DNA of 64,000 nt. Origin: Sanderia malayensis (Eukaryota; Cnidaria; Scyphozoa; Semaeostomeae; Pelagiidae). Each line of letters begins with the position of its first letter. Position 1 is the first letter of the stretch. A program made the translations under genes and the position numbers. The notes below the pieces were generated by a model that ran no database searches, had not been told where the DNA came from, and saw only the letters and a list, made by a program, of their open reading frames with translations. The stretch spans positions 1 through 64,000 of the forward strand of contig RQOL01000623.1 in assembly GCA_013076295.1 (NCBI GenBank), read 5' to 3'. Of this stretch, positions 20,906-32,870 are shown piece by piece.

Positions 20906-22119
20906 TTGTTTGAAATTAGTTGGAATATCTTTATGGTGATTAAATTTCAATTTAATCAGAGTTAATGTGGAAAAAAATCATCCATTCCATGTTATTTGGA
21001 CATGGAAAGTGCTGACTGGTTGATAAGAATCGCATCCCTGATCCTGCAGTGACATACCCATGGGGTTGGCATCTCCAATATCGTTGTCAATCGACAGTCT
21101 TTCACCTCCTCTCGTTTCAGGTAGTTAATTGCATAGGCCATAGGTGGGTTGATCATTGTTGTACGAGTGTGCTCCACACACGTTCAATTCAAAGTGAAGT
21201 AGAAAGATAATATTTTTCCAGCGTCGATATTAGGGTAGCTTGTATATTCAAAGGGTTTTTTACATATATATATAGGTCAATATTTGCCAAAATAAGGAAA
21301 ACAGGCTTTCGCAGTTCTGTGCGGACATTAGGAAATACGATCTATAAAAGCTGGACCATCCAAATATTTTTCATGTGAACAACCTAAATTCAATTAATTA
21401 GGACCTGAGGTATCTGCCAATGGCCATCTTGGAGGTTCCTGAGGGGGGTGCGTGGTAAGCCCCTCTGGCTCCTGCACTATATTATTGAACAGCAAATGAC
21501 ATTTAATCAATGTGAGAAAATGAAAAGCAATATTGGAACCCGTATGATTTTTCCAATGAAATCTGTCAGATAAATTATGTGTTTCTGAAAAAACCAGGGT
21601 CACGATTCATGCAATAATCGTGCAAGTTACACGCATTGTCATATATGATGACCTTTGGTGATGTAAAGAAGAATAGAAAGGTTAAAATGTCATATATTAC
21701 TGATTTTCAACAAAATTTTACTTTTTCACACAACAGTTGAAGGGCAGTCACTCGAAAAAGTCAGCTTTTATAATCTAAGAATCAAACCATCTGGGAAGCG
21801 AGTCCACAAAATTTGGAAGTGGGTGTTGGGTGACTCCTGGGTTTCCATAACATCAAAGCCATAACAAATATCTGTTGAGAAAATGCAAGCAAATATCGAG
21901 CAATTGGCATCTAAAAACATCAATAGGCCATTTCACATTGATGTCACACTACAAGCCACAAACTTGAAAACGAGGCAACCGATGTAATGTCATTTTCTTT
22001 CTGATACTTCTCCATTGAAAACCTGTGTTATCCTTGCGATATGGGTCATGCACCAGCCTAAGTTTCTTTAACCTCCCGTAGTCAAATCTCGAGAAACATC
22101 GCTTTTGTACTTTGATTAC
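20906..22119. other. Non-coding stretch, nothing recognised
   Basis: No supported coding region or repeat boundary. There is a short (ta)n run near 21264-21275. A remnant of the 5' part of the nuclease-like gene might be present near 21000-21180, but no motif supports it. Confidence 0.4.
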
Positions 22120-22562
22120 GTACTTCCTTGATTAAACGCCCCGGGGCGTTTATTAATCTCGGCACTTTTCTCGGGGGTGCCTAATCCAGGGGGCCATTAT
22201 TCGAGGGGGGGGGGCTTTATGAAAAAGTACAAGATCAGAGCCTCTGTCATTGGGTCCAGAAAAAGAGAAAATGGTATAGTTGTACCTTGCCTTTATCGAG
22301 CAACAACGTAGAAAATAAAAGTCGCCATGATTTTGCACAAAGAGCTGAGAGGCACAAAAGAAATGTGCCAACATATGGACATTATTGTAAAAGAATTTGA
22401 AAACAATTGGTTTTGATACCACAATACACTACACCAGCTTAAAAAATTGTTGTGGGGGCGTTTAATCAAGGGAGGGCGTCTATTTCAAAAGTTGGTAGCA
22501 TAGGCCGCGTTTATTCATGGGGGGCTTTTAATCAAGGGAGGCGTTTGATCGAGGAAATATGG
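22120..22562. repeat. Small GC-skewed inverted-repeat element with GGGCGTTT motifs
   Basis: The left part has cttccttgattaaacgcccc and the right part the inverse-type gggaggcgtttgatcgagga. Internal ggggcgttta, tttaatcaagggagg and ggggggggg runs recur. This looks like a short TIR (MITE-like) element; the exact ends are uncertain. Confidence 0.5.
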
Positions 22563-22800
22563 TAAAAGAGAGGATGGCATGGGCAGTTTTAGAGTCAACA
22601 ATGCAATCTGTCTGTATGGAAAACAATTTACACCAGCTCACATGAAACAAAATATTAGACAGTATCTCCTTTGGTAAAACATTTTTAGTTGGCATACCCT
22701 TGCCAAGAGGTTGTTAGTCGGATTCAAGTCCTTAGTATCAATATTCCTTCTTAGCAAGGGCGTGCAACATGCGTCAAGGGTCCATTCATCTTGTTCAATT

Positions 22801-22819
22801 CAGGGCACACTCCCCTCCT
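22801..22819 (-). promoter_or_regulatory. Polypurine tract and 3' LTR start of BEL/Pao copy 1
   Basis: On minus, directly after the pol stop, lies a purine run (gaggagggga) followed by tgtgccctgaattg. TG after a polypurine tract is the usual 3' LTR junction. The LTR's other end and a partner LTR were not found. Confidence 0.45.
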
Positions 22820-25774
22820 CAATTAAGGTCTTCTTGATTGACCTCATCAATTCTGCTGATTACGGCCTTTGCATTCTTTGCTGCCATTCTTGAGCTTCTT
22901 CTCAACACAGGTTCAACCGGCTCTTCTGCTACCAGCTCTAAGGGATAAACCTGCTGCACTGCTCTTTCCGTTGTTCTGTTGTTGCCATTGATGATGACTT
23001 CTAATGCTACTCCTCGTGCAACTATATCATCCTTTCCTGTCAATAACTTTAATACTCTTCCCTTCTTCCATATGCCTCTGTTCACCCCTTTCTTTTCTAT
23101 CTGCACAATGTCTCCGGGTTTCAAACTGTAATCAGTTCCTTGAGAATCGGATCGCTGCTTGTGAAACTCTCTTAATCCAAGAAGATATTCCTTTTGCCAA
23201 TGGTCCCAGATGCTTTTGAGCCTTGCTTCAATGTGCTTAAACCGCACTCTGCCATCTTCTTGTTCCTTGAACATTTCATTTGGAATATCAGGCATCTGCA
23301 CCAGTCTGTGTCCAAAGATCAGATGGTTTTGTGTCATGCTTTCTTCCTCCAACTCCTCTCCTTTGTAGTACAAAAGGCGGTTATTAAGAATGGCTTGAAC
23401 CTTCTTTAAAACGACTTCCATCTTTCTGAAGCGTAGCATGGCCTTACCCAGAGATCTTCGTAAAATCCCTTTTGGCAGCCTCATCATCTTTTCAAACCAT
23501 CCTCCCCACCAAGGTGCCAACGCCAAATTGAATTTCCAGGTTATGTAGTTGTTTGCCAGATATGCTTGCACTTCAGGGTGCTCATACAGCTGATGATAAG
23601 GTTTGGCACTCCCCACACTGCAATGAATTGTTCTAATACCAATTTGAAGGTGGAGACAGTCATGTCCTCAACTAGCTCCAAATTCACCGCTCTCGTAGTG
23701 GCACATGTGAATAAAGCAATGTATGCCTTAGATGTCTTTCCGTTCTTCGTTTTGACATAAGTGGTCCGGCAAAGTCCACTCCAGTGTGCTGGAAAGGCCT
23801 TGTTCGGACCACTCTAGTATCTGGTAATGGTGCTATTGCTGGGACCTTTAGATGGCTGCCTGAAAGCAATCTGCATTGTTGACACCCTTTTATCAAGGAC
23901 TTCACCAACTGCCGACCTCTTTGAATCCAATACTAAGCTCTGACTTCAGCCAAAGTTCTGCTCACTTTTTCATGTCCAATTCTCTGATGAAATTCTTGCA
24001 CAATCAAGTCTGAAACCTTGTGCCGTGTGGGGAGGAGGATTTGGTGGTTCCGGTCAAAGGTCAGACTTGTGTTTGTCAACCGACCTCCGCATCTGATGAA
24101 GCCATTCATGTGCAGATATGCAGCCAAGTCTCTAGTTCTAGCTTCGTATTCTGCATCTCCTTTCATGTCTTTCTGCATGGCCTTGACAATCCACTCTCTA
24201 GTCTCTTTTAATTCCTCAATGCTCAGCACTTGTGACGTCACCCTGCTATCATTTGCCCTTCTGCAATTGTCAATGAATCGCTTCATTCTGGCCATGCCAC
24301 CAAGAAGTCTTCTGGGGCTACTGAATCTTCTCAGGTTGATTGCTTCTGTCAGCTTGATACTCCTCTCGCTAACAACTGTGAGCGTGGGAGATCTTCTGGT
24401 TGGAAATTGGCAGGTTGCTTTGGCCAGTGCTCCTTTTCTCTCTTCAAGAATGTGGGACCTTCCCACCACAATGGAGAATGCTGCAGTCTGCTGGCAGTCA
24501 CACTACGTTTTCCCACGTCACAAGGGTTTATTTCAGTGGGGCAATGATATCATGTCACTTTTGGAATCGTTTCATGGATCTCTTTCACTCGGTTATTTAC
24601 GAAGGGTTTCCATGCTCCATTATTTGCAATCCAATATAGAGCAGTCAAGCTTTCTAGCCACATATTGATCTTGTCCAGCTTCCAACCGTCCAGCGCCTTT
24701 ATCACTGACCTTGCCAATCTTGCACCAGTAACAGCAGATAGAAGTTCCAACCCCGGAATTGTAATCATCTTCAGTGGGGCTAGTCTACACTTTGCTGTCA
24801 GTAATCTGCTGGTTATTTCCTCACCGCACTTGGACACAATATATGCTGCTGCACAATAGCCCAATTTGCTCGCAACACAGAATATGTGCAGGAACATTTC
24901 CTTTTGCTGTGGATTCTGTCACTGCAGACAGTACTCTTCGAGGAACAGCCAAGTGCTTCATTTCTTGTACGCTTTGCAGCCTTGTGAAATTGCGCTTGCT
25001 CTTCTGCTGGCAGTTCTTCATTCCAGTCTAATCCTCTTGCACAAATCGATTGGAAAATCAATTTTGCCTTGAAAATCATCGGACGTGCTAGTCCCAGAGG
25101 AGACTAGCAGTTAGATTTAAATCCACTAACAATATGTCATAGCCGGGCTGCCATGCGACTCCCAGAACCTTTCGCTGTTCCTCTGTTGCTTCTTCATTGA
25201 TCTTTTCTCGCACAATTGCGTCGTTGGAGAACCATTTTCGCAAGCAGAAGCCTCCTTCTTCAAATATTTGCACCAGTTTTTGCTTTCGAGATATTAGCTC
25301 CTCCGCATTGTCGCCACCAGAGATATAATCATCCACATACAAGCTTTGGTCCACATCTTGGACCAATTCTTTGATTTCTTCCTTATACTTTGACAAGTGA
25401 TATCTGACTGTAGCGGAAAGGATAAATGGACTCGGTCCAGCAACCAATATAGCTCTTGTAAATCTGAATTCTTCAATTTCAAAGTCATTGTCCGTTGCAC
25501 TTTTTACCCAGAGAAATCTCATCGCATCTCAATCTTCTGGCTTGATCTCTATTTGTAAGAATGCCTGCTTAATATGAGCCATGAGGATGATTGCATGCAT
25601 TCTAAAGTTCAGCAATATGGAAAACAGCAACGGATTCAGTGAAGGCCCACTATGCAAGCACTCATTTAATGATTTTGCACCCTTTGTCACATTTGCAGAC
25701 GTGTCATATACCACTCTCACTTTTGTTGTTGTTGCTTCTTCGTGTAGGACAGCTTGATGTGGGATGTACGTCAC
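22819..25774 (-). pseudogene. BEL/Pao retrotransposon pol, copy 1, degraded
   Basis: The order on minus is reverse transcriptase (25774-25088), RNase H (25079-24550), integrase zinc-binding region (24469-23933), integrase core start (23908-23684), and integrase end plus DUF5641-type domain (23616-22819). RT motifs include VRVVYDTSA, LNECLHSGPSLN and YVDD (intact). The first catalytic Asp region reads AHIKQAFLQI, with His where Asp is expected. Integrase shows HQRIGHEKVSRTL and GVDFAGPL; the C-terminal part has LAPWWGGWFEKMMR and LKPGDIVQI. Frame changes and stops separate the blocks; gag and protease are absent. It is dead, and the 5' end is truncated near 25774. Confidence 0.85.
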
Positions 25775-25849
25775 TCTTTGTCCTCTTTATTGGAGGAAAA
25801 CTACAACGTCCAACCACAAAGTTGGTTTTGATTATGGAATCAGGAGCTT

Positions 25850-27000
25850 AATGAAGATGCATCTTGAGGGGAGCCAGTTGTTGAAGCAGAACTAAAGAAA
25901 CATTATGATAATTCTAATTACCTATTGTTGTTTGAAAGGGCAAATCAAAGTTGATTTGCCCCATGAGTGGTTTACAGTAATTTTCAGGAATTTGAACGGT
26001 TTACATTGTTTTAGTGTCTTAGGAATGTAGGAATTCCACATAACTTGTAGGAATCCCATAGATACTACCATAGAGGTTGTTTTTGGTCGCCTGTGAGGCT
26101 TGACGGAATCTCTCGTAGATTGATCCATTGTTGTTCCGCGTAGTTATTTGAATTTCTATTAGACGTATTGTATCTCCGATCGTTGGTATTTTCGTTGGTA
26201 TTTTCCCTTTGCGGTTTAGATTGAGATATTTAAGTAGGTCGTTTTGATGAGATTATCAGAACAGATCTAGACGATCTAGAGAGCAGATCACCTGTGGGCT
26301 GCCAGATGAGAGGGAAGACATTGTGCTAGTAAGTTTGGTTACTTCGTTACTCTCTTGTAGATTATCTGGATTATTTGTTTGCTATCATGTTTTGTATTTA
26401 GGTAATCTCGGTTGTTTGTACTTTACTGTTTGTTTATATTTAATGCTGTATACTTTGGAATTTAACAGCTTTTGGATTTATGAAGAAATATCCATTAGTC
26501 AGCCCGTGTGTTCTTTCTGGCACCAACAACCACATTAGATGGTAGAGTAAAGTATAGTATGGTAGAATAGAGTGTTAAATGGTAGAGTATAGTAGAGTAC
26601 AGTAAAGTACAGTAAAACACATTAAAGGGAAACTTTGCCTGTTACAGGGTCAATATATGCCTTTCACATAAAATGGCACATTTAAAAAACTCATTAACAC
26701 ACTGAGGAGGAAGTGGAAATGTTTACATTAGAGCTTTCATTGCAGAGAAAAAACAATATCCCCGAGAGATTGTTTTCATATGATACCTGATATGGTAATT
26801 TGTCAATTCATTTCACGGCAAATAATGATGCAATTTCATATATTATTATTTCTTAATGGAAAGGGAGTAGTTTTCCTACCTCACTATTTTGTCTGCATCA
26901 TCTTAACCAGTCAACGTATCTCAATATTGACATCATATTTTTATATCCATGGCTTTAGACATGACGATTATTAAGTACAACTTACCCTAGATATTCCATC
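25850..27000. other. AT-rich spacer with short simple repeats
   Basis: No gene seen. A degenerate gtagagta/acagtaaa repeat lies at about 26540-26630. Confidence 0.5.
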
Positions 27001-27076
27001 AAATGTCTGTATTCATTGGTATGCCATTGTTACTTTTACCATGCCACTATAACATCTTTATAAACCCAACACCACA

Positions 27077-28807
27077 TTGTTTCCCCACGTCAAAAGACCT
27101 CAATTTCATTTTACATTCTTCTCGGCGAGGCCATTCATCCCTACACCCAAACCAGTTACAATTAGCGAAATTAAATCGTCCTTTCATGCCTTCAGGCGAC
27201 GTTTGTTTATAAAACATTATTTTCAACATAGACATACAACACCTAAGTTCCCATTACAAACTCGCTCAACATGGCAACCTCCTGAACATGACAACATTAG
27301 CATTCTCAACTATGTAGATAATGTACAAAATGATATTTCCAACTTACAATGTGATATCAGTCCCCCACAAAACCTTTGTGAAGCTGAACGCAATGCTCTT
27401 CGTGAACTTGCATCAATGCGTGACATCATTATCAAACCTGCTGACAAAGGAGGCAAAATAGTAATATGGTCAACTGATGATTACCTAAGAGAAGCATACC
27501 GCCAACTCAACAATAGTCAATACTATATATCAATACCCCACAACCCTATGCATGATCTAATTCTGGATATCTCGTCCTTCATTACTCATTTATATATGAA
27601 AAAGGTCATTGATGAACCAACATTTACATTCCTTAACCCTAGTAATAATGCTAGGACCCCTATATTTTACATGTTACCAAAAATACACAAACCTAATACA
27701 CCGGGCAGACCGATTATCTCTGGTTGCAATTCACCCACATCAAACCTCTCAGTGTACATTGATTATTATATCAAACCAATTGTACGACAGATTCTGTCCT
27801 ACATCAAGGATACTACACATTTTCTACAAAAACTCAAGTTGTTGGAAGGTACAATACCACCCAACTCGATCTTGGTCACATTTGATGTAAAATCACTTTA
27901 CACAAACATTCCTCAGGATGAGGGTATCAATTGCTGTTTACAATCTATACAAACCTTTTATGGCACTGAGATACCAATACCATTACCATCTATGAAACAA
28001 ATCATGGAGTTCATTCTGAAAAAGAATTATTTCCAATTTCTTAACCAATTCTATTTACAAACACATGGCACTGCTATGGGCTCACCATTTGCTCCTAACT
28101 ATGCAAACATTTTTATGGATCACATAGAAACTCATATATTAACTACAGCCTCTGCTGACCAAAAGCCAATGATATGGCTACGATTTATAGATGACATCTT
28201 TGCCATTTGGACCCACGTCTTAGAAAACCTACACACATTTTACCATCATATGAACAGTCTACATGATACTATCCAATTTGAAATGTCCTTTTCGTTCACC
28301 AAAATAGCATTTCTTGATACCATGGTCATTTTAACCCCAAATGGGACACTACAAACTTCACTTTACAAAAAACCTACTGATGTTTGCTCATCACTATCCT
28401 TCCATCCGACCCATTGCAAAGAAGGCATTATCTATAGCCAGGCTCTACGCTATCGTCGTATCATCTCCGATGATAACGATTTCGAACAACATTTAAAACA
28501 ACTGCAAATTACACTTGTTAAACGAGGTTATAACATTGGCCTCATAAGCGACATCTTCAACAAGGTACATCCATTATCACAGGACGATTTACTAAAACCC
28601 ACCGAGTCTCAACATGGTACCAAATTACCCTTCATGGTACGATACGATTCTAATACCATGGGCCTCGGAGCAGTGTTACGAAGACACTGGCACCATATTC
28701 AAGAGGATACCGATCTACATAACATTTCGGATACAACACCCATCCTGGCATTCAAACGAAACAAAAACATAAAAGACATTTTGGTCAGGACTAACCTCAA
28801 ACTATAA
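27077..28807 (+). CDS. Penelope-like element reverse transcriptase, no GIY-YIG domain
   Basis: A 576-codon uninterrupted frame. Motifs in order: PTPKPVTISEI, IIKPADKGGKIVIW (RT1), FYMLPKIHKPNTPGRPIIS (RT2), ILVTFDVKSLYTNIPQDEG (motif A with catalytic Asp), HGTAMGSPFAPNYANIFM (motif B), WLRFIDDIFAIW (motif C, IDD type) and FLDTMV. This is the Penelope-like set, the telomerase-like RT clade. The frame ends LVRTNLKL just where the linker to a GIY-YIG endonuclease would normally follow, and no CxxC linker or GIY-YIG motif is seen after 28807. It is therefore either an endonuclease-deficient type or 3'-truncated. The N-terminus shows frame ambiguity near 27120-27150, so the real start may lie upstream. 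It is the longest intact frame in the window. Confidence 0.88.
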   Translation: MFPHVKRPQFHFTFFSARPFIPTPKPVTISEIKSSFHAFRRRLFIKHYFQHRHTTPKFPLQTRSTWQPPEHDNISILNYVDNVQNDISNLQCDISPPQNLCEAERNALRELASMRDIIIKPADKGGKIVIWSTDDYLREAYRQLNNSQYYISIPHNPMHDLILDISSFITHLYMKKVIDEPTFTFLNPSNNARTPIFYMLPKIHKPNTPGRPIISGCNSPTSNLSVYIDYYIKPIVRQILSYIKDTTHFLQKLKLLEGTIPPNSILVTFDVKSLYTNIPQDEGINCCLQSIQTFYGTEIPIPLPSMKQIMEFILKKNYFQFLNQFYLQTHGTAMGSPFAPNYANIFMDHIETHILTTASADQKPMIWLRFIDDIFAIWTHVLENLHTFYHHMNSLHDTIQFEMSFSFTKIAFLDTMVILTPNGTLQTSLYKKPTDVCSSLSFHPTHCKEGIIYSQALRYRRIISDDNDFEQHLKQLQITLVKRGYNIGLISDIFNKVHPLSQDDLLKPTESQHGTKLPFMVRYDSNTMGLGAVLRRHWHHIQEDTDLHNISDTTPILAFKRNKNIKDILVRTNLKL

Positions 28808-29680
28808 ACAGTCAAAATCGTGGGCATCTTCGTGTGATAATTTCACATTTAATATTTCATACTTTCTATTTAGCCTAACAGCCGACGTTGTTGTTGTAAT
28901 TACGTTTTCTATTGTTATTGTTGTTGCTGTTATGCAGCATACATCATAATCATAATTATTTTTTTCCAATTACAACTTGAACATGTATCCAAAAACACTA
29001 AATATTCTTCACTTCAAAATCTTTTCACTATGAATTCATATTATTTTTGCGGTTCTACTTTACATTGATTGCTATGCCCCACATATTCATAGCGCTTCCG
29101 AATTCCGATACTTGTCTTCTTTAGCTGATCAGCTGTACGCGCCTTGTTTTTCCCATTGTCTCTAACTTCTGCATTCATTATCTTGTGCGATGGTGCCCTT
29201 CGGGGTGCTGGGGGGCCTGTTATCATAAAAGCGTACTGTCATCAAACCCCCGAAACGCTGATCCAGGTTGATAGCTGACGATTCGCACACACAACTCTTT
29301 TCTTTACCATACTGATCTTCAAATCAACCCAATCTCTCTTTGACCTTACTCGGTTTTCTTCTACACCCCATTTGTATTCAATCATTTCTGATGGTTATCA
29401 TAACTGAAATATTTATCTTTGCCGTATTCTACCACTACTTGCGTCCCTTACATTTACTATCTCCATCACGGGACTGATGATGATTATGATGATAATGACA
29501 CTTACTAGACATCGCCACCACCTCTATATCGCTGATGTGTATTGTTGCCTATTGTCCTGCATTGCTGCGACTACCCTGTACATTTTTTCTTATTTACAAA
29601 TGTTATCATTTTTACCTTTTATTTACCTTATATCATTTAAAAATACACATTTCTTAAAGCACTTCTGCCAATACAACTCA
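28808..29680. other. Presumed 3' flank of the Penelope-like element
   Basis: No gene is supported. A tract of gttgttgtt repeats lies at 28886-28935. The block with cccccgaaacgctgatccag near 29245-29270 resembles the conserved tail of Penelope-like elements, but this is only a visual impression. Confidence 0.35.
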
Positions 29681-29682
29681 TT

Positions 29683-30130
29683 GTTGGCCATGGCATCATG
29701 GAAGGCTAATATTGTATGTCATGCCAGAGCTGGACCACTAGTGATCATAATTCACAGAAAGGCAAAACACATTGTAAAGTAGCTGCCAAACGTCAGAAAA
29801 CACTTGCCACAGATTTATTGCTCAAACTCATCAAAACACACAGCTTTTACTTAACTTGAAGGCTTGCTATAAATTGAAGAAAATTAGACACATCCAACGC
29901 GATGAAAAATACAAAAAACTATATTGAGTACCTCTTAAACACAGAATAAATAAACCAAAAAATTAGCAAGATAATTGAAGAATTGTTCAAACAGTTGAAC
30001 AGTTCGCTGTCACAAGGGAATGGAGCGTAAACATAAAGTTCAAAGTGCAAAAGTGAATTTCCGACTTCGTAGTAATGAAAACGAGGTCACCAAATTGTGC
30101 GTATGCATGCGTGAATTTGCAGCTTTTACA
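29683..30130 (-). repeat. Possible 3' LTR of BEL/Pao copy 2
   Basis: On minus a purine-rich ggggccgag tract is followed by tgtaaaagctgcaaattc at 30130. The same ggggccgg-type tract precedes the 3' LTR of the complete element at 44236. The lower end (TGTTGGCC at 29683) is a guess from the TG/CA rule. No partner LTR is present. Confidence 0.35.
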
Positions 30131-30180
30131 CTCGGCCCCAACAGAGAACTTCTAGTGAACTGTTTATCAACCATAAATCA

Positions 30181-31565
30181 TTAGTTGCAAAGTCTTGCAT
30201 CTGCAGCTTCCAGTAAACAGAGCTTGCTTATTGGCCTTATCAGTTCTGTCTTAGCGGTTTTGAGTTTAACTGCCCTCACAAGCCCATCTCTTCCTGCCTT
30301 TGCTTCCCGAACTCTTGCAACAGGCCAGTTTCCTCTAGGCAATGTTTCATAAACTATAAGTACAACATCATCCTTTGTCAAATTATGTTTTACTTCATGC
30401 CACTTTTGTCGCTTTCGCAATGTGGGTAAATACTCCTTGGTCCACCTCTTCCAAAAGATATCTGCAGGATATTGGACTTGCTTCCATCTTCTTTTCCCAT
30501 AACAATCAGACTTGGAAAAGATACCAGGAGGCATAGAGTGATTCGACTTCAGCAAGAGTAGGTGGTTCGGTGTAATAGCTGCAACATCTCTAGGATCATC
30601 GGAAACCTTGGTCAATGGGTGTCCATTTATTATTGATTCGACTTCGCACAAGAGTGTTCAAAGACCCTCATCATCAAGAACTTGCTCTTTAAGAAGACCG
30701 CTCAGCACCTTTTTTGCAGTTCTGATAGATCGTTCCCAAGCTCTACCCATATGGGAAGCGTGTGGTGGGGTGAAATGCCATTTTACTTCCTCTTGAAGAA
30801 AAAATATGTTCAGCTTGTCGTGATTTCACTGCTTTATTGCTTACGATAATTCGCGGTTTCCTCCTTTAAAGTTTGTGCCATTGTCTGATCTCATTTCAGC
30901 CGGTTTTCCACGCCTCGCCATGAAACGTCACAACGCATTAATGAAAGAATCGGTTTCCATGGTTTGTGCAACTTCGGTATGTACTGCTCCCATGGTTTAA
31001 CATGTGAAGAGAACTCCATACCTTTTTACCATCGCACGACCTCTCTTTAGCATTAATGGGCCAAAGCAATCAACGCCAACAAACGTAAATGGCGGGTGAT
31101 CTGGAACGATTCTGTCTGGTGGCAAGTCTGCCATCTTTTGTTGATTCGGCCTTTGGAAGCATCGTTTGCAACCAAAACAGCTGCCGAGCACTCTTCTCAC
31201 CGACACTCGTCCCTTGACAATCCAATAATTTTCTCTGATTTTCGACAATACATACTCAATACCAGAATGTCCACTTTGGATATGGTAATGACGATTGAGG
31301 ATGTCAACAATGTGGTGTCTCTTTGGGAGTATGACAGGATTCTTCAGAGCTTTAAACTGATCCGGCATATGCTTTAGACGACCACTAACACACAATAAGT
31401 CATGTTTCAATATTGGATTTAGGCTTCGTAAACAACCTGATTTCCCCATTGGTTTGACTCTGTCCTTTGCCAACATCATTTCATTTTCATAACACTCTTG
31501 CTGTACGCAACTGATGATACAGTCCTCTGCCTCTCGTAAGTCTTCAACAAGGGGCTGATTCAAAC
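30181..31565 (-). pseudogene. BEL/Pao retrotransposon pol 3' part, copy 2
   Basis: The minus frame from 31599 to 30997 has LKNPVILPKRHHIVDIL, HYHIQSGHSGIEYVLSKIR (HHCC-type zinc region) and FTFVGVDCFGPL (first integrase Asp). The frame 30651-30181 has [48 protein letters not shown] and the DUF5641-type [10 protein letters not shown]. The middle of the integrase core (about 30660-30990) is frameshifted, with stops. The upstream side ends at 31566, where a fold-back repeat begins, so RT and RNase H are lost. It is related to copy 3 at 43755-51096, with the same domain order. Confidence 0.85.
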
Positions 31566-31804
31566 GCCAATGATTATCATTTCTTTCACTCGAAGGCACA
31601 CAAATTCTCTCTCATTGAAAAGAAAATGTTTTAAAACTTTGAAAACAAAAAAGTTTTTCATGTAATTGCCTTGACCTTTTATAATTCCAGGTTTAAGTCT
31701 TTTTTTTACCATTTGGGAAGCACATGTTTTTTCTTTCAAATTTCAGAGTGGATTTAAAAAAATAAATTTTTTGTTCACTTCAGAAACTATTATGCCCTTA
31801 AAAA

Positions 31805-32460
31805 TCTAATATATATATTCTACGGAGTCCTGTGATGACTTTCCTTGCCAAAAACAATAGATTCGACCTGAAATAATAGGTCGAACGCCCCAACACAATG
31901 GGCCGAAACGGCGAACCGTGTAATCAAAAAGGCTTTTTTGTTTCTACATTTATTGGGCATAAACTTCAAATGGAAGGTGCCATTTGTTAATTGAACCAAG
32001 GTTATCTATTTTTGGTTTTGATTTTTCAAAGTTCTTTTGAATTATTCCATTAATCATTCCACAAATTGTGCTATCACGAAAAAACTACAGTTTACGGTGG
32101 CAAAACTTCCAAATTCGCGTTGCGAGCACCATTTTCTAACAAAGTATTCGCTGTTCACGTGACCCGTTTCGCCTTTTGCTGCAAGTTGATTGGCTCTTTT
32201 GCGACTTCACGGGAACAGTCGCGATGATTAGGCCTAATGTAAACAAGCCCAAAGTTTTAATCAAAGAATTAAGATAAGGGATTATCAAGCGAGCGCAGCG
32301 AGCTTACCCATTGTATGTGGGGTTGAAAGAGGCATGAGCGTAAGCGAATGCAGTGCAAAAAGTGCGCCCAATCAGTCAATGTTTCTTGATAATAGATAGA
32401 CAGGCGAGCGCAGCGAGCTAACCCATTGTACATGGGGTTCAAAGGGCCATGAAAAGTGTA
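31805..32460 (+). mobile_element. Non-autonomous Helitron copy 2
   Basis: 5' end A|TCTAATATATATATTCT then acggag at 31805. The interior matches copy 1 (14585-15350) and copy 4 (58935-59394), then gives two gcgagcgcagcgagct blocks (32288 and 32405) with gcatgagcgtaagcgaatgc. The CTAG end is not present; the copy fades near 32455. Confidence 0.65.
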
Positions 32461-32474
32461 AATATCTATACAAG

Positions 32475-32516
32475 TAATATGCAAGTAAAATATCTAGGAG
32501 TCACTATCAATGAAAA
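32475..32516 (+). pseudogene. Tiny non-LTR retrotransposon RT-like fragment
   Basis: Reads NMQVKYLGVTINENL. VKYLGVxI is a conserved piece near the end of CR1/Jockey-type reverse transcriptases. Only about 14 codons are present, so the call is tentative. Confidence 0.35.
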
Positions 32517-32590
32517 CCTATCAAGAAGTGTGCGCTGCAATGATCAGTCGATTATGGAAACCCTTTGTTGGAAAAAATATGCCAACAAAA
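32516..32590 (+). pseudogene. Fragment of the PIF/Harbinger transposase
   Basis: About 70 bp encoding VCAAM-x-RLWKPFVGKNMPT nearly matches the inverse of 35875-35950 in the Harbinger transposase 3.3 kb away. It is on the opposite strand. Confidence 0.75.
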
Positions 32591-32870
32591 TAATTGGCGT
32601 TTTAATTACTCCACTTCAATAAATTTTCATGAACATTTTTTAAAGAAGCTCTTTGCAGTTTTCTTTAAATATTATTATAAAACAATCTGATATAGTTGAA
32701 ATTATGTTTTCACTTGAAATTTATGAAATTCCGAGTATATTTCTGCTAAAGAAATTCGTAAGGGAAAGCCGTTTGGTATTTATATATTGTTATGTAAACT
32801 TTATTGCTCGGGCCTCGGGGCACTTTTAGATGCCATTTTTTATCCGGTGGTGTGTAACTTATGCTCACTA

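Larger units (their letters stand above)
31566..32870. mobile_element. Fold-back element D/E with nested fragments
   Basis: The left part (31566-31800) matches the interior of fold-back copy A/B; the right part (32590-32870) matches the inverse. Between the arms lie a Helitron copy (31805-32460), a short retroelement fragment (about 32475-32516) and a Harbinger transposase fragment (32516-32590). The left outer tip is missing, and the right tip is diverged (tatccggtggtgtg instead of the usual end). Confidence 0.6.

Noticed and set aside
24018..24668. 216-codon plus-strand frame within BEL/Pao copy 1
   Set aside because: Shadow of the minus-strand integrase/RNase H region, which has clear motifs.
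22801..26130. LTR pair for BEL/Pao copy 1
   Set aside because: A 3' LTR start after a purine tract is visible, but no matching second copy was found upstream near 25800-26600.
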